This document shows, one piece after another, positions 51,921 through 60,195 of a stretch of 64,000 nucleotides of DNA. A program made the position numbers and the translations under genes. Location: assembly GCA_023460955.1 (NCBI GenBank), contig JAEWOH010000083.1, positions 1 through 64,000 of the forward strand. The letters run 5' to 3'. This DNA is from Bacillota bacterium (GTDB lineage: Bacteria; Bacillota; Clostridia; Acetivibrionales; DSM-1351). Each line of letters opens with the position of its first letter. Within the stretch, counting starts at the first letter, position 1. The notes under the pieces are model-generated. The model did not search any database and was not told the DNA's origin. It saw only the letters and a program-made list of their open reading frames with translations.

Positions 51921-52166
51921 TTAACCGATTATACCCTGCTTCTTAAGAAGTGACTTAACTGTATCAGTAGGCTGTGCTCCGTTCTTTATCCATTTCTGAG
52001 CTTTTTCAGAATCAATATTAACCTGAGCTGGCTCAACTACAGGATTATAAGTACCGATTTCTTCAATGAATCTACCGTCTCTTGGGTATCTTGAATCAGC
52101 AACTACTACTCTGTAGAATGGGTTTTTCTTAGCACCTATTCTCTTTAAACGTATCTTTACTGCCAT
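51921..52166 (-). CDS. rpsP: 30S ribosomal protein S16
   Basis: This encodes 81 residues, the normal length, with MAVKIRLKRIGAKKNPFYRV and GRFIEEIGTYNP. AAAGGAGG precedes the ATG. Confidence 0.98.
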   Translation of the reverse strand: MAVKIRLKRIGAKKNPFYRVVVADSRYPRDGRFIEEIGTYNPVVEPAQVNIDSEKAQKWIKNGAQPTDTVKSLLKKQGIIG

Positions 52167-52255
52167 TTATTTTCACCTCCTTTAAAGGATTGTAATCTTG
52201 TATGATAAAAGTTTTATGCTAACTTGTATCAGCATTTTAAATCAAAACCTTGAGT

Positions 52256-53608
52256 TTAGAAAGGCATTTTAAACTTTCCAAAACCGCCTTTTTTACCTCG
52301 CTTGCCCATATCACTCATCATTTTCATCATTTTCTTCATTTCTTCAAATTGCTTAAGCAATTGGTTTACCTCTTGAATAGAGGTTGCACTTCCGGCTGCA
52401 ATTCTTTTTCTGCGGCTTCCATTAAGTATGGACGGATCATTTCTTTCTTTACGAGTCATAGATTGAATTATTGCTTCCATGCGCTTGAGATTTTTCTCAT
52501 TCTCGTTCATGTCAATATCCTTTAGTGCTTTGGCATCAACACCGGGCAGCATTCCAAGAATATCGCCCAAAGGGCCCATCTTTTTCATCTGCTGCATCTG
52601 ATCAAGGAAATCTTCAAGTGTAAACTGCATGGTACGCATTTTCTTCTCAAGTTCAATGGCCTTTTTCTCATCATAAGCTTCCTGAGCTTTCTCAATCAAG
52701 CTCAATACATCTCCCATGCCAAGAATTCTTGATGCCATTCTATCAGGGAAAAAGGGCTCTATATCACTGAGTTTTTCTCCAATACCAGCAAACTTTATAG
52801 GTTTACCCGTTACAGCCTTTACTGAAAGAGCAGCACCGCCTCTGGTATCACCGTCCAGCTTTGTAAGAATGACACCATCCACACCAAGCTTTTCATTAAA
52901 GCTCTGTGATACATTTACTGCATCCTGACCTGTCATTGAGTCAACTACAAGTAATATTTCATGAGGATTTACCGTCTTTTTAATGTCTAACAGCTCATCC
53001 ATAAGTTTTTCATCTATATGCAGACGTCCGGCAGTATCAAGGATAACCAGATCGTGCTGCTTCATGTTTGCATACTTTACTGCTTCTCTGGCAATTTCAA
53101 CAGGATTTAGATTGTTCTCCAAGGTGAATACCGGAATATTCAGCTGGCCGCCAACAACCTGAAGCTGTTTTATAGCCGCCGGTCTGTATACGTCACAGGC
53201 AACCAGCAGCGGATTTTTCCCCTGCTTCCTTAGCAGATTTGCCAGTTTACCCGAAGCAGTTGTCTTACCTGCACCCTGAAGTCCGCACAGCATAAATACT
53301 GTTGGCGGCTTTGATGCAAATGTGACCTTGCTTTGCTCCCTGCCCAGCAGTTCGATGAGCTCTTCGTGAACTATCTTTACTACCTGCTGTCCCGGAGTTA
53401 GGCTTTCCAATACATCTGTACCGACACATCTTTCCGATACCTTGCTTATAAAATCCTTAACAACTTTAAAATTAACGTCAGCCTCGAGCAAAGCAAGCTT
53501 GATTTCTCTCATCATATCCTTAACATCTTTTTCAGATACTCTGCCCTGACCACGGATTTTTTTAATTGTCTCTTGGAGCTTTCCTGATAAACCTTCAAAA
53601 ACTGACAT
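52256..53608 (-). CDS. ffh: Signal recognition particle protein Ffh
   Basis: This encodes 450 residues. It has the N helical bundle, then the G domain with GLQGAGKTTASGKLA, DTAGRLHID, TKLDGD, then the Met-rich M domain (about 300-440) ending GFGKFKMPF. It binds signal peptides on nascent chains together with SRP RNA. Confidence 0.98.
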   Translation of the reverse strand: MSVFEGLSGKLQETIKKIRGQGRVSEKDVKDMMREIKLALLEADVNFKVVKDFISKVSERCVGTDVLESLTPGQQVVKIVHEELIELLGREQSKVTFASKPPTVFMLCGLQGAGKTTASGKLANLLRKQGKNPLLVACDVYRPAAIKQLQVVGGQLNIPVFTLENNLNPVEIAREAVKYANMKQHDLVILDTAGRLHIDEKLMDELLDIKKTVNPHEILLVVDSMTGQDAVNVSQSFNEKLGVDGVILTKLDGDTRGGAALSVKAVTGKPIKFAGIGEKLSDIEPFFPDRMASRILGMGDVLSLIEKAQEAYDEKKAIELEKKMRTMQFTLEDFLDQMQQMKKMGPLGDILGMLPGVDAKALKDIDMNENEKNLKRMEAIIQSMTRKERNDPSILNGSRRKRIAAGSATSIQEVNQLLKQFEEMKKMMKMMSDMGKRGKKGGFGKFKMPF

Positions 53609-53623
53609 CCCAAAACCTCCAAT

Positions 53624-53980
53624 TTATATACTGTTTACAAGCTCCTCCAGCTCACGCTTAACGCGCTCAACAATGGTTTTGTTTTGCTGGCCGAGCTCAG
53701 TCATATCAATGTTTTCAAATAATTTCTGAACTTGCTCGGCCTTTTGCTTCTGCAGTGAGAATTTGTTGAGCAAGCCTAACTTGTTTTCATAATTTATCAA
53801 TAATGCTCTGCCGCGTTTCTCATTGTCATAAACGCCCTGTCTGCTGATATTCAGCTGCTCTGCAATCTCTGACAGTGTATAATCATTATTGTAATGCAGA
53901 TCCAATATCTCATACTGTCTTATTGTCAGCAGCTGCCCGTAAAAATCCAGCAGCAGAGAGGTTTCATAAACTTTGTCCAT
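53624..53980 (-). CDS. ylxM: YlxM/p13 family HTH protein (UPF0122)
   Basis: This encodes 118 residues. The helix-turn-helix resembles sigma region 4 (NDYTLSEIAEQLNISRQGVYDNEKRG), followed by a coiled C-terminus. YlxM/p13 proteins are coupled to ffh and are thought to modulate SRP. The promoter in front has two palindromes that could be sites for a repressor, possibly YlxM itself. Confidence 0.95.
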   Translation of the reverse strand: MDKVYETSLLLDFYGQLLTIRQYEILDLHYNNDYTLSEIAEQLNISRQGVYDNEKRGRALLINYENKLGLLNKFSLQKQKAEQVQKLFENIDMTELGQQNKTIVERVKRELEELVNSI

Positions 53981-54008
53981 AAATATTCCACCTCAAAGCA
54001 GTTTCCTT

Positions 54009-54078
54009 GTAAAGTATTTTTACTTTACTGAATAATTTTAATGCATAAAGATAAGGTTGTCAAGTATTTTTACTTTAC
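54009..54078 (-). promoter_or_regulatory. ylxM-ffh promoter with two matching palindromic operators
   Basis: On the minus strand -35 TTGACA (54058-54063), 17 bp, -10 TAAAAT (54035-54040). A 20-bp palindrome GTAAAGTA-N4-TACTTTAC lies at 54009-54028 over the start site and a copy with one change at 54059-54078 over the -35. Centre-to-centre distance is 50 bp. AAACTGCTTT also occurs twice at 54089-54113, with its complement at 53995-54004. Confidence 0.8.
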
Positions 54079-54157
54079 AAAACATAAAAACTGCTTTCAT
54101 AAAAACTGCTTTTATATAAACTGAGTAATTCTTCATTAATTCTCCCCAAGGTATATA

Positions 54158-54925
54158 TTACTTAGTTCTGTTTCTTACATAGATATGCTTTATCTTGGAA
54201 TTGTTAGTGTCACGTTCTTCTATCTCAAATTCCTTCAATCGCTTTATAAGATGAGTCAGCTTGTAAAAACCGAAGTTTCTTGGGTCAAAGTCAGGTTGTT
54301 TCTTAATAATAAGATTTCCTACATCCCCAAGAAAGGCCCAACCGTTTTCATCTTCTACGTCATGAATTGAAACAGAAATAAGATTAATAATGTCTTTTCC
54401 AATTAAGACAGCATTATTTTTCGGCTCTTTTTCAGCCACCTCATCCTTTTTGACACCACTCTCAAAATTGTTGTTATTCTGTGAAGCTCCGCTGATTATT
54501 TCTATATAAGTAAACTTATCACAGGCTGAAATAAATGGGCTTGGCGTTTTCCTCTCACCTATGCCGAAAACTTTTTTGCCCGACTCTCTAAGTCTGGTTA
54601 CAAGTCTTGTAAAATCACTATCACTGGATATAATGCAAAAACCTTCAACCTGACCCGAATACAATATATCCATCGCATCAATAATCATGGCAGAGTCTGA
54701 AGAATTTTTACCTGAAGTATAGCTATATTGTTGAATCGGCGTTATGGCATTTTCCAAAAGTACGTTTTTCCAACCTGAAATGGTTGGTTTAGTCCAATCA
54801 GCATATATTCTCTTTATTGTTGGAGTACCATACTTGGCTATTTCCTCCATTACACCTTTTATGTTGCTATAAGGTACATTCTCAGCATCAATAAGCACCG
54901 CCAGCCTCATTTCGATTGACGTCAT
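54158..54925 (-). CDS. NYN-domain nuclease-like protein with OST-HTH/LOTUS-like C-terminus
   Basis: This encodes 255 residues. The NYN (LabA/DUF88) PIN-like domain covers about 1-150: the acidic residues are in LIDAENV, DSAMIIDAMD and SSDSDFTRL, and KKVFGIG follows. The C-terminal part (about 170-250, with FLGDVGNLIIKKQPDFDPRNFG and KLTHLIKRL) is like an OST-HTH RNA-binding domain. Such proteins are taken to be RNases targeted to structured RNA, but no substrate is known. AGGAGG precedes the ATG. Confidence 0.88.
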   Translation of the reverse strand: MTSIEMRLAVLIDAENVPYSNIKGVMEEIAKYGTPTIKRIYADWTKPTISGWKNVLLENAITPIQQYSYTSGKNSSDSAMIIDAMDILYSGQVEGFCIISSDSDFTRLVTRLRESGKKVFGIGERKTPSPFISACDKFTYIEIISGASQNNNNFESGVKKDEVAEKEPKNNAVLIGKDIINLISVSIHDVEDENGWAFLGDVGNLIIKKQPDFDPRNFGFYKLTHLIKRLKEFEIEERDTNNSKIKHIYVRNRTK

Positions 54926-55018
54926 TTTTTATATCTCCTCCTAAATTCAGTTATTAATATACTACCATATCTTATAAGTAACTGGAAATATTTCTTCATC
55001 GTTCTTAACACATTAACG

Positions 55019-56269
55019 CTAAAAAGGATTGCTGTTAGTCAAATTGCCTTCATTAACTGCATTATTCTCTACAGATCCTGAATTAAGCGCATTCTCAACA
55101 GCCTCCATTATTCCAAGACTGCTGTAAGTTGCCCCGGATACTGCATCAACTTCTGTTGATTGAGAACTAATAATTTGTTCCACTACCGATGAATATGCTC
55201 GATTAAACCACCTGGCATCATCTCCATATGAAATTACCTGGATATCGGCTATTTTCCCCTCTGAAACAGTTACACTGACAGTAGTCGTTCTGCCTCTGAA
55301 ACCTGTTCCTGAGCCCTGATAAGTACCATCGGCGATGTTTACGGTTTTTCCTGTATAATCGTTATTAAAGGCAACAGCATTTGAACTCGGAACAGAATAA
55401 TCAATATTCTGCTTAATAGCACCTACACCGTAAATTCCTGTTATCAACGTAACCGCCAGCGTTCCGGCAACTATAGGATGTACATACTGTTCTGCTGCAG
55501 AGATACTTATATTACTCCTTGGACAAGTAGAAATACATTTGAAGCAGTTTATACATTCCCCTGAATCAATATTTTCATGCTTATACATATCTATACCCAT
55601 TGGACAGGCTTTAGTGCAGGCTCTGCAGTTACCGCACTTTTCAGTCGGCTTTTTAAGTTTAATAATTCTTATCTTGGAAACAAGTGTAAAAATTGCCCCC
55701 AGCGGACATAAATATCTGCAAAAAAACCGCTCTATAAACATTGAGCCAAGAATTATACTAATTAATAAAACTAAGCCAACAAAGTAATTTGTAATAGCAT
55801 ATGAAAAGTCAGGAAGCTTCCCGAAGTCAGCCAGCATTCCGAAAACATCCCATGGATTTGCTTTACTGAAACCGTTTATACCAAGGCTCCAGAAGAATAT
55901 AACGATTAACCCTAAAAATACAAACTTGATATTTTTAAAAATTCTATCGGTCCGTTGGCTAATCTTATATTTTATCTTGATTACCTTTTCTGAGAGTTGA
56001 TAAATTATATCACCTAAAGTTCCAAAAGCACACATCCATCCGCAAAAGAAACGGCCCAAAATTACTGTTGCTGGTAAAACTGCTATTACTTCGATTACCT
56101 GAGGCCAAGAGCTTCTAAAATCAAAGCTTTGATTAATTATTCCTACATAAATCTCTTTAATTCCCGAAAATGTATTTATAAATATTCCAGGTAATAGTAT
56201 GAAAAAAAGTATTTGCAATACAATCCTTACAGACTGCAATAAAGGTATTTTTTTGTTTGTTGTTTTCAT
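55019..56269 (-). CDS. NosR/NapH-like membrane ferredoxin-flavoprotein with FMN-binding domain
   Basis: This encodes 416 residues. Membrane segments carry CGWMCAFGT and CRYLCPLGA motifs (NapH/NosR type). Two 4Fe-4S clusters follow (CGNCRACTKACP and CINCFKCISTCP), one more membrane segment (about 267-285), and then an FMN-binding domain (about 305-400) whose DAVSGATYSS is the site of covalent FMN on Thr. It probably moves electrons across the membrane to an extracytoplasmic acceptor. It is encoded alone and there is no nitrous-oxide reductase gene. Confidence 0.88.
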   Translation of the reverse strand: MKTTNKKIPLLQSVRIVLQILFFILLPGIFINTFSGIKEIYVGIINQSFDFRSSWPQVIEVIAVLPATVILGRFFCGWMCAFGTLGDIIYQLSEKVIKIKYKISQRTDRIFKNIKFVFLGLIVIFFWSLGINGFSKANPWDVFGMLADFGKLPDFSYAITNYFVGLVLLISIILGSMFIERFFCRYLCPLGAIFTLVSKIRIIKLKKPTEKCGNCRACTKACPMGIDMYKHENIDSGECINCFKCISTCPRSNISISAAEQYVHPIVAGTLAVTLITGIYGVGAIKQNIDYSVPSSNAVAFNNDYTGKTVNIADGTYQGSGTGFRGRTTTVSVTVSEGKIADIQVISYGDDARWFNRAYSSVVEQIISSQSTEVDAVSGATYSSLGIMEAVENALNSGSVENNAVNEGNLTNSNPF

Positions 56270-56440
56270 GAATCCTCACTTTCTATTCTGTCAGAATTTA
56301 TTTGAACATATTGGTTAAAACTTGCTATATCAACTACCTAAAGTCAAATTCCGAATTTGATTATAAATTGGAGATGTGTTTATTGAGTGAAGTTAAGCTG
56401 AATATTAGAGTGGCGTATATATTGCAGTAAGATTGTTAAT

Positions 56441-56554
56441 ATGTTATCATATTTTATCAGCTGGTATTCTTTTGAAGCCGGACTGAACCTTTTTGCTTTA
56501 ACAGCTTTATTATTAACGACTTATATCCCTTATGGGAGTGAGAACGGAGGTTAA
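56441..56554 (+). CDS. Possible 37-residue hydrophobic peptide
   Basis: An ORF of 37 codons (MLSYFISWYSFE at the start, then LFALTALLLTTYIP) has no clear ribosome binding site. Its last codons contain GGAGG, which is well spaced before a nine-codon ORF at 56560-56589. I do not recognise it. The 513-bp gap between 56270 and 56782 holds nothing else except the palindrome at 56682. Confidence 0.3.
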   Translation: MLSYFISWYSFEAGLNLFALTALLLTTYIPYGSENGG

Positions 56555-56681
56555 ATTATATGTATAATTTGTATTTACTTTCAAGTTAGTCTCTTCTTCC
56601 GCATGCCTTCATATTATTCAGCAAAAGTCTGCATATTTTCTTCGTATTAATAACCATAATGAATATTACATAATGACTGGT

Positions 56682-56695
56682 TTATTCTAGAATAA
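56682..56695. promoter_or_regulatory. 14-bp perfect palindrome upstream of the OPT transporter
   Basis: TTATTCTAGAATAA lies 88 bp before the transporter start codon. It may be an operator. Confidence 0.4.
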
Positions 56696-56782
56696 TAAAT
56701 TCAGATAATGCTGTAATTAATGCATAGGCTGCATAAGTAAATGTTTTTTTATTAAATATTTATTCTGTGAGGAGGCTTTACT

Positions 56783-58423
56783 TTGAATACTAATCAAGAA
56801 AGAAAATTTTTAGGTGTAGAACAATTATCTCTAAGAAGTTTAATAGTAGGTGCTCTTGGCTCCTGCATTATAACAGCCAGTTCAATGTATGTGGCATTAA
56901 GAATGAGTGCTCTTCCATGGCCGACAATATTTGTTGCGGTACTTTCTATGGCTCTTCTAAAACTATTTGGAAAAACCACCAATAATGAAATTAATATTAC
57001 ACAAACAGCAATGTCTGCCGGAGCAATGGTGGCAGGAGGTTTGGCTTTTACACTGCCGGGACTCTGGATTATGGGAATATGGAAAGGTTCCGACAATTTT
57101 TCCGGAAATTACGTTAAGGTTTTATTGATTGCAACTGCCGGAATGCTATTAGGTACTGTAACATCATATATTTTAAGGTACAGATTTATTGTGAGAAACG
57201 CACTTCCCTATCCAATAGGTCAGGCTGCCGCCGAAACCATTAAAGTGGGAGATGAAGGCGGTAAAAAGTCCGTGGTTCTCTTTGGCACAATGGCAGCTTC
57301 AACCATTTATACTTTCCTGAGAGACCAATTAAGAGTTGTTCCGGACGCCTTTATGTTTAAAAACTCAATCGGAATCTGGAATTCTCCAATGGCTGTTGGT
57401 ATGGGATATATATTGGGAGCCCTGTACACCAGCGTATGGTTTGTCGGAGCGTTAATCTCAAATGCATTTCTAATTCCTTTTGGTCCAAAGCTTGGATTAT
57501 TTGCCGATCAGGCAGCGGCAACCGGTTTTGCAACCACCTCAGGTATTGGCTTGCTTGTTGGTACCGGATTAGGTGTGATCATAGGTATTCTCGTCTCAGC
57601 TGTAAAAAAACTTCTTTCCAAAGAAAAAGCAGTTTCATCTGTTTCCTCTGATAAAAGCCAAAAGAAATTCTTTGATTATTCAAGAATATTAATAATTGCA
57701 GCAACCGCGCTTGCTTTTGTATTATCTGTAGTAAGCGGTTTATCAGTAGTTCCATCTGTACTTTTAATTATTGGTATATTTATTGTTTCGGTTATGGCTG
57801 CTACTATAACCGGCCAGACAGGAATAAACCCAATGGAGATATTCGGAATTATTGTTTTACTTGGCATAAGAATTTTCATAGACATAGATGCCACCGATGC
57901 TCTTTTTGTTGCAGCTTGTGTTGCCGTTGCAAGTGGTTTCTCAGGAGATCTCTTCAATGATTATAAGGCTGGTCAGATTATAGGAACAAATCCCAAGGCG
58001 CAGCTTATTTCTCAAATTGTTGGCGGAGTATTCGGAACAGTGGTGGCATCGATTTCCCTGTTTGCTATTATTAATCAATTTGGAGAAGTTGGAACAGGAA
58101 CAGCTCTTCCAGCCGGTCAAGCGGTTGGTGTGACAGCTATGATTAATGGAATTGGCAGTCCTGTGGTATTCGGTGCTGCTGCAGCAATTGGTGCTGCTCT
58201 GTATCTTTTTGGTCTTCCAACTGCAACCTTAGGTATCGGTTTGTTTCTCCCCTTCACCATATCCGCTGCAGTTTTCCTTGGAGGACTAATCCGCTTTATC
58301 AGTGACATGCTTAGAGGGAAAAAAGCAGATGAAACAGGAAATGTTGCAGCCTCCGGTTTACTTGGAGGAGAAGGAATTACAGGTGTTGCAATAGCCCTGG
58401 TAAAAATGTTTACCCGATCATAA
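56783..58423 (+). CDS. OPT family oligopeptide/metal-chelate transporter
   Basis: This encodes 546 residues from a TTG start seven bases after GAGGAGG. It has about 14 membrane segments and the OPT features GSCIITASSMYVALRMSALPWPT and NALPYPIGQAAAETIKVG. Family members take up peptides, glutathione or iron chelates with protons. The substrate is unknown. A type II pantothenate kinase gene follows by 64 bp and may be co-transcribed. Confidence 0.88.
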   Translation: MNTNQERKFLGVEQLSLRSLIVGALGSCIITASSMYVALRMSALPWPTIFVAVLSMALLKLFGKTTNNEINITQTAMSAGAMVAGGLAFTLPGLWIMGIWKGSDNFSGNYVKVLLIATAGMLLGTVTSYILRYRFIVRNALPYPIGQAAAETIKVGDEGGKKSVVLFGTMAASTIYTFLRDQLRVVPDAFMFKNSIGIWNSPMAVGMGYILGALYTSVWFVGALISNAFLIPFGPKLGLFADQAAATGFATTSGIGLLVGTGLGVIIGILVSAVKKLLSKEKAVSSVSSDKSQKKFFDYSRILIIAATALAFVLSVVSGLSVVPSVLLIIGIFIVSVMAATITGQTGINPMEIFGIIVLLGIRIFIDIDATDALFVAACVAVASGFSGDLFNDYKAGQIIGTNPKAQLISQIVGGVFGTVVASISLFAIINQFGEVGTGTALPAGQAVGVTAMINGIGSPVVFGAAAAIGAALYLFGLPTATLGIGLFLPFTISAAVFLGGLIRFISDMLRGKKADETGNVAASGLLGGEGITGVAIALVKMFTRS

Positions 58424-58487
58424 TCAATTATAAAGTATAGTTGCGTGGTTGAATTATTAATACAAATAAGAACTAAGGAGTGGTTTT

Positions 58488-59330
58488 GTGGGGAAAGTAA
58501 TTGGAATAGATATCGGTGGAAGTACAACTAAAATTGTGGGTTTTGACGGCAACGAAATGATAGCTCCTCTGCTGGTCAGAGCTAATGATCCGATTGCGTC
58601 AGTATATGGTGCTTTCGGAAAATTTCTTAACACCCACTCTTTAAAAATTGAAGATATAGAAAGAATTATGATAACAGGTGTGGGCTCTTCCTTCTTAAAC
58701 AACAGGCTTTTCGGTATTCCTACAGGAAGAGTCGATGAATTTATGGCAATTGGTTTGGGAGGCCTGTTTCTGAGTAATCTCAGCAAAGCTATTATTGTCA
58801 GCATGGGCACAGGTACAGCACTTGTAAAAGCCGAGAATAATACTGCTGTTCATTTGGGCGGAACCGGAGTAGGCGGTGGAACTCTTCTTGGTCTTTCAAA
58901 CAGAATGTTGAATGTACGCCACTTTGATGAATTAATTGAAGCTGCCAGCGGCGGTGATCTATCCCATGTGGACCTTACCATTGGTGACATTTCCAAAGAG
59001 GCCATGGAAACTCTCCCTAGTGAAACAACTGCTTCAAACTTTGGTAAAATTAGTGACCTTGTAACTAAAGCCGATTTAGCTATGGGAATAATAAACCTTG
59101 TTTTTCAGACAATTGGTATGATTGCTGTATTCAACACCAGAATCGATAAAATAAAGGATGTTGTTTTAACAGGAAACCTTACAAACGTTCCGCAGTCGGA
59201 ATATATTTTTACGCAGCTCAGCAAGCTTTATGATGTGAACTTTCAGACTCCTTCAAATGCTGAATATGCCACTGCTGTCGGAGCGGCAATTTGTTTCAAG
59301 CAGAACGTTGCCTTCAGGGATGTTCTATAA
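58488..59330 (+). CDS. coaW: Type II pantothenate kinase
   Basis: This encodes 280 residues, GTG start with AAGGAG upstream. It has an ASKHA kinase fold with GIDIGGSTTKIVGF as the phosphate 1 motif, SMGTGTALV as phosphate 2 and LTGNL near the C-terminus. It phosphorylates pantothenate in coenzyme A synthesis. Type II enzymes are typical of staphylococci and also occur in clostridia. Confidence 0.9.
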   Translation: MGKVIGIDIGGSTTKIVGFDGNEMIAPLLVRANDPIASVYGAFGKFLNTHSLKIEDIERIMITGVGSSFLNNRLFGIPTGRVDEFMAIGLGGLFLSNLSKAIIVSMGTGTALVKAENNTAVHLGGTGVGGGTLLGLSNRMLNVRHFDELIEAASGGDLSHVDLTIGDISKEAMETLPSETTASNFGKISDLVTKADLAMGIINLVFQTIGMIAVFNTRIDKIKDVVLTGNLTNVPQSEYIFTQLSKLYDVNFQTPSNAEYATAVGAAICFKQNVAFRDVL

Positions 59331-59353
59331 GAATAACTAAAAATGTACAAACG

Positions 59354-59397
59354 AAATGCATCACAAGAGTTTCATTAACTTTTGTGATGCATTTTTA
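59354..59397 (+). terminator. coaW terminator
   Basis: AAATGCATCACAA (59354-59366) and TTGTGATGCATTT (59382-59394), 13 bp perfect, followed by TTA. It may also serve nrdG on the other strand. Confidence 0.8.
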
Positions 59398-59467
59398 TGA
59401 TCTTTGTTTTATTCAGATAGTGGTTTAAAAATGGCTGATGAAAGCTTTTCATTGTTTTTGAGCCAAT

Positions 59468-59977
59468 CTAGAGTTCAACGAGAATGACTGCCCCCTCTTT
59501 TCTGGTTCTGTTCATATCAATTATCCGCTGATTGGCCGAGCCTCTGAATTTCAGCAGAAGATCTTTTTCTTTCAATATAAAGGGGCCGTCTATGAGAATA
59601 TCTGTGTTTTCAAGCAGCTCAGCAATACCTGGATTCTGAGGTATATGGCCAATCAGCTCCTCATATGTGTAGCCGGTGTAGGTTACCACATTAAGTCCCA
59701 GCTTCTTGACTTCACCGGCAAGAACTGCACAGGCTGCCGCCTGTTCAAACGGATCTCCGCCGCTGAGGGTTATTCCGTCCAGTAGAGAATTATTCTTAAT
59801 ATCTGCTATTATTTTATCAGTATCAATGAGTTCTCCGGCGTCGAAGGAATGAGTGTGCTGATTGTGACAGCCCGGACAGTTGTGCAAACAACCCTGAGTA
59901 AATATGACCATACGTATTCCGGGTCCGTCAACAATAGATTCATTAATAATTCCTGCTGTCCTAAGCTGTATGCCCAT
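59468..59977 (-). CDS. nrdG: Anaerobic ribonucleotide reductase activating protein
   Basis: This encodes 169 residues, radical SAM with CLHNCPGC (CxxxCxxC) after GIRMVIFTQG and LSGGDPFEQ downstream. NrdG makes the glycyl radical in NrdD. It lies downstream of nrdD but beyond a terminator and three tandem repeats, so its expression may be separate. Confidence 0.95.
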   Translation of the reverse strand: MGIQLRTAGIINESIVDGPGIRMVIFTQGCLHNCPGCHNQHTHSFDAGELIDTDKIIADIKNNSLLDGITLSGGDPFEQAAACAVLAGEVKKLGLNVVTYTGYTYEELIGHIPQNPGIAELLENTDILIDGPFILKEKDLLLKFRGSANQRIIDMNRTRKEGAVILVEL

Positions 59978-60035
59978 ACAACAACCTCCAATATTTATCC
60001 AGTACTTCGGGCATTATACCCTGCTCCAGCTAATT

Positions 60036-60158
60036 CACTGTACTGTATAGTAGCACTAAAAACCTAGTTTAATTACCACTATACTGTATAGAAGCTCTGA
60101 AAACTTAGTTTAATTACCACTATACTGTATAGTAGCTCTAAAAAAATTAAAATAATGA
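60036..60158. repeat. Three 41-bp tandem repeats between nrdD and nrdG
   Basis: Units start at 60036, 60077 and 60118. Each contains the palindrome CTATA-CTG-TATAG (one change in the first copy) followed by AGxxCTxxAAAA. The first two also share TAGTTTAATTAC. The third runs into the nrdD terminator. The 41-bp spacing is about four helical turns. Confidence 0.85.
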
Positions 60159-60185
60159 TACTGTAGTATCATTATTTTAATTTTT
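60142..60185 (-). terminator. nrdD terminator
   Basis: A perfect 20-bp AT-rich stem (60142-60161 with 60166-60185) with a 4-nt loop, with a T run on the minus strand, 11 bp past the nrdD stop. Confidence 0.8.
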
Positions 60186-60195
60186 GCCCCATATT

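Noticed and set aside
60036..60158. Possible CRISPR or NrdR-box array
   Set aside because: The repeats abut without unique spacers, and the palindrome CTATACTGTATAG does not match the NrdR consensus ends (ACAC...GTGT).
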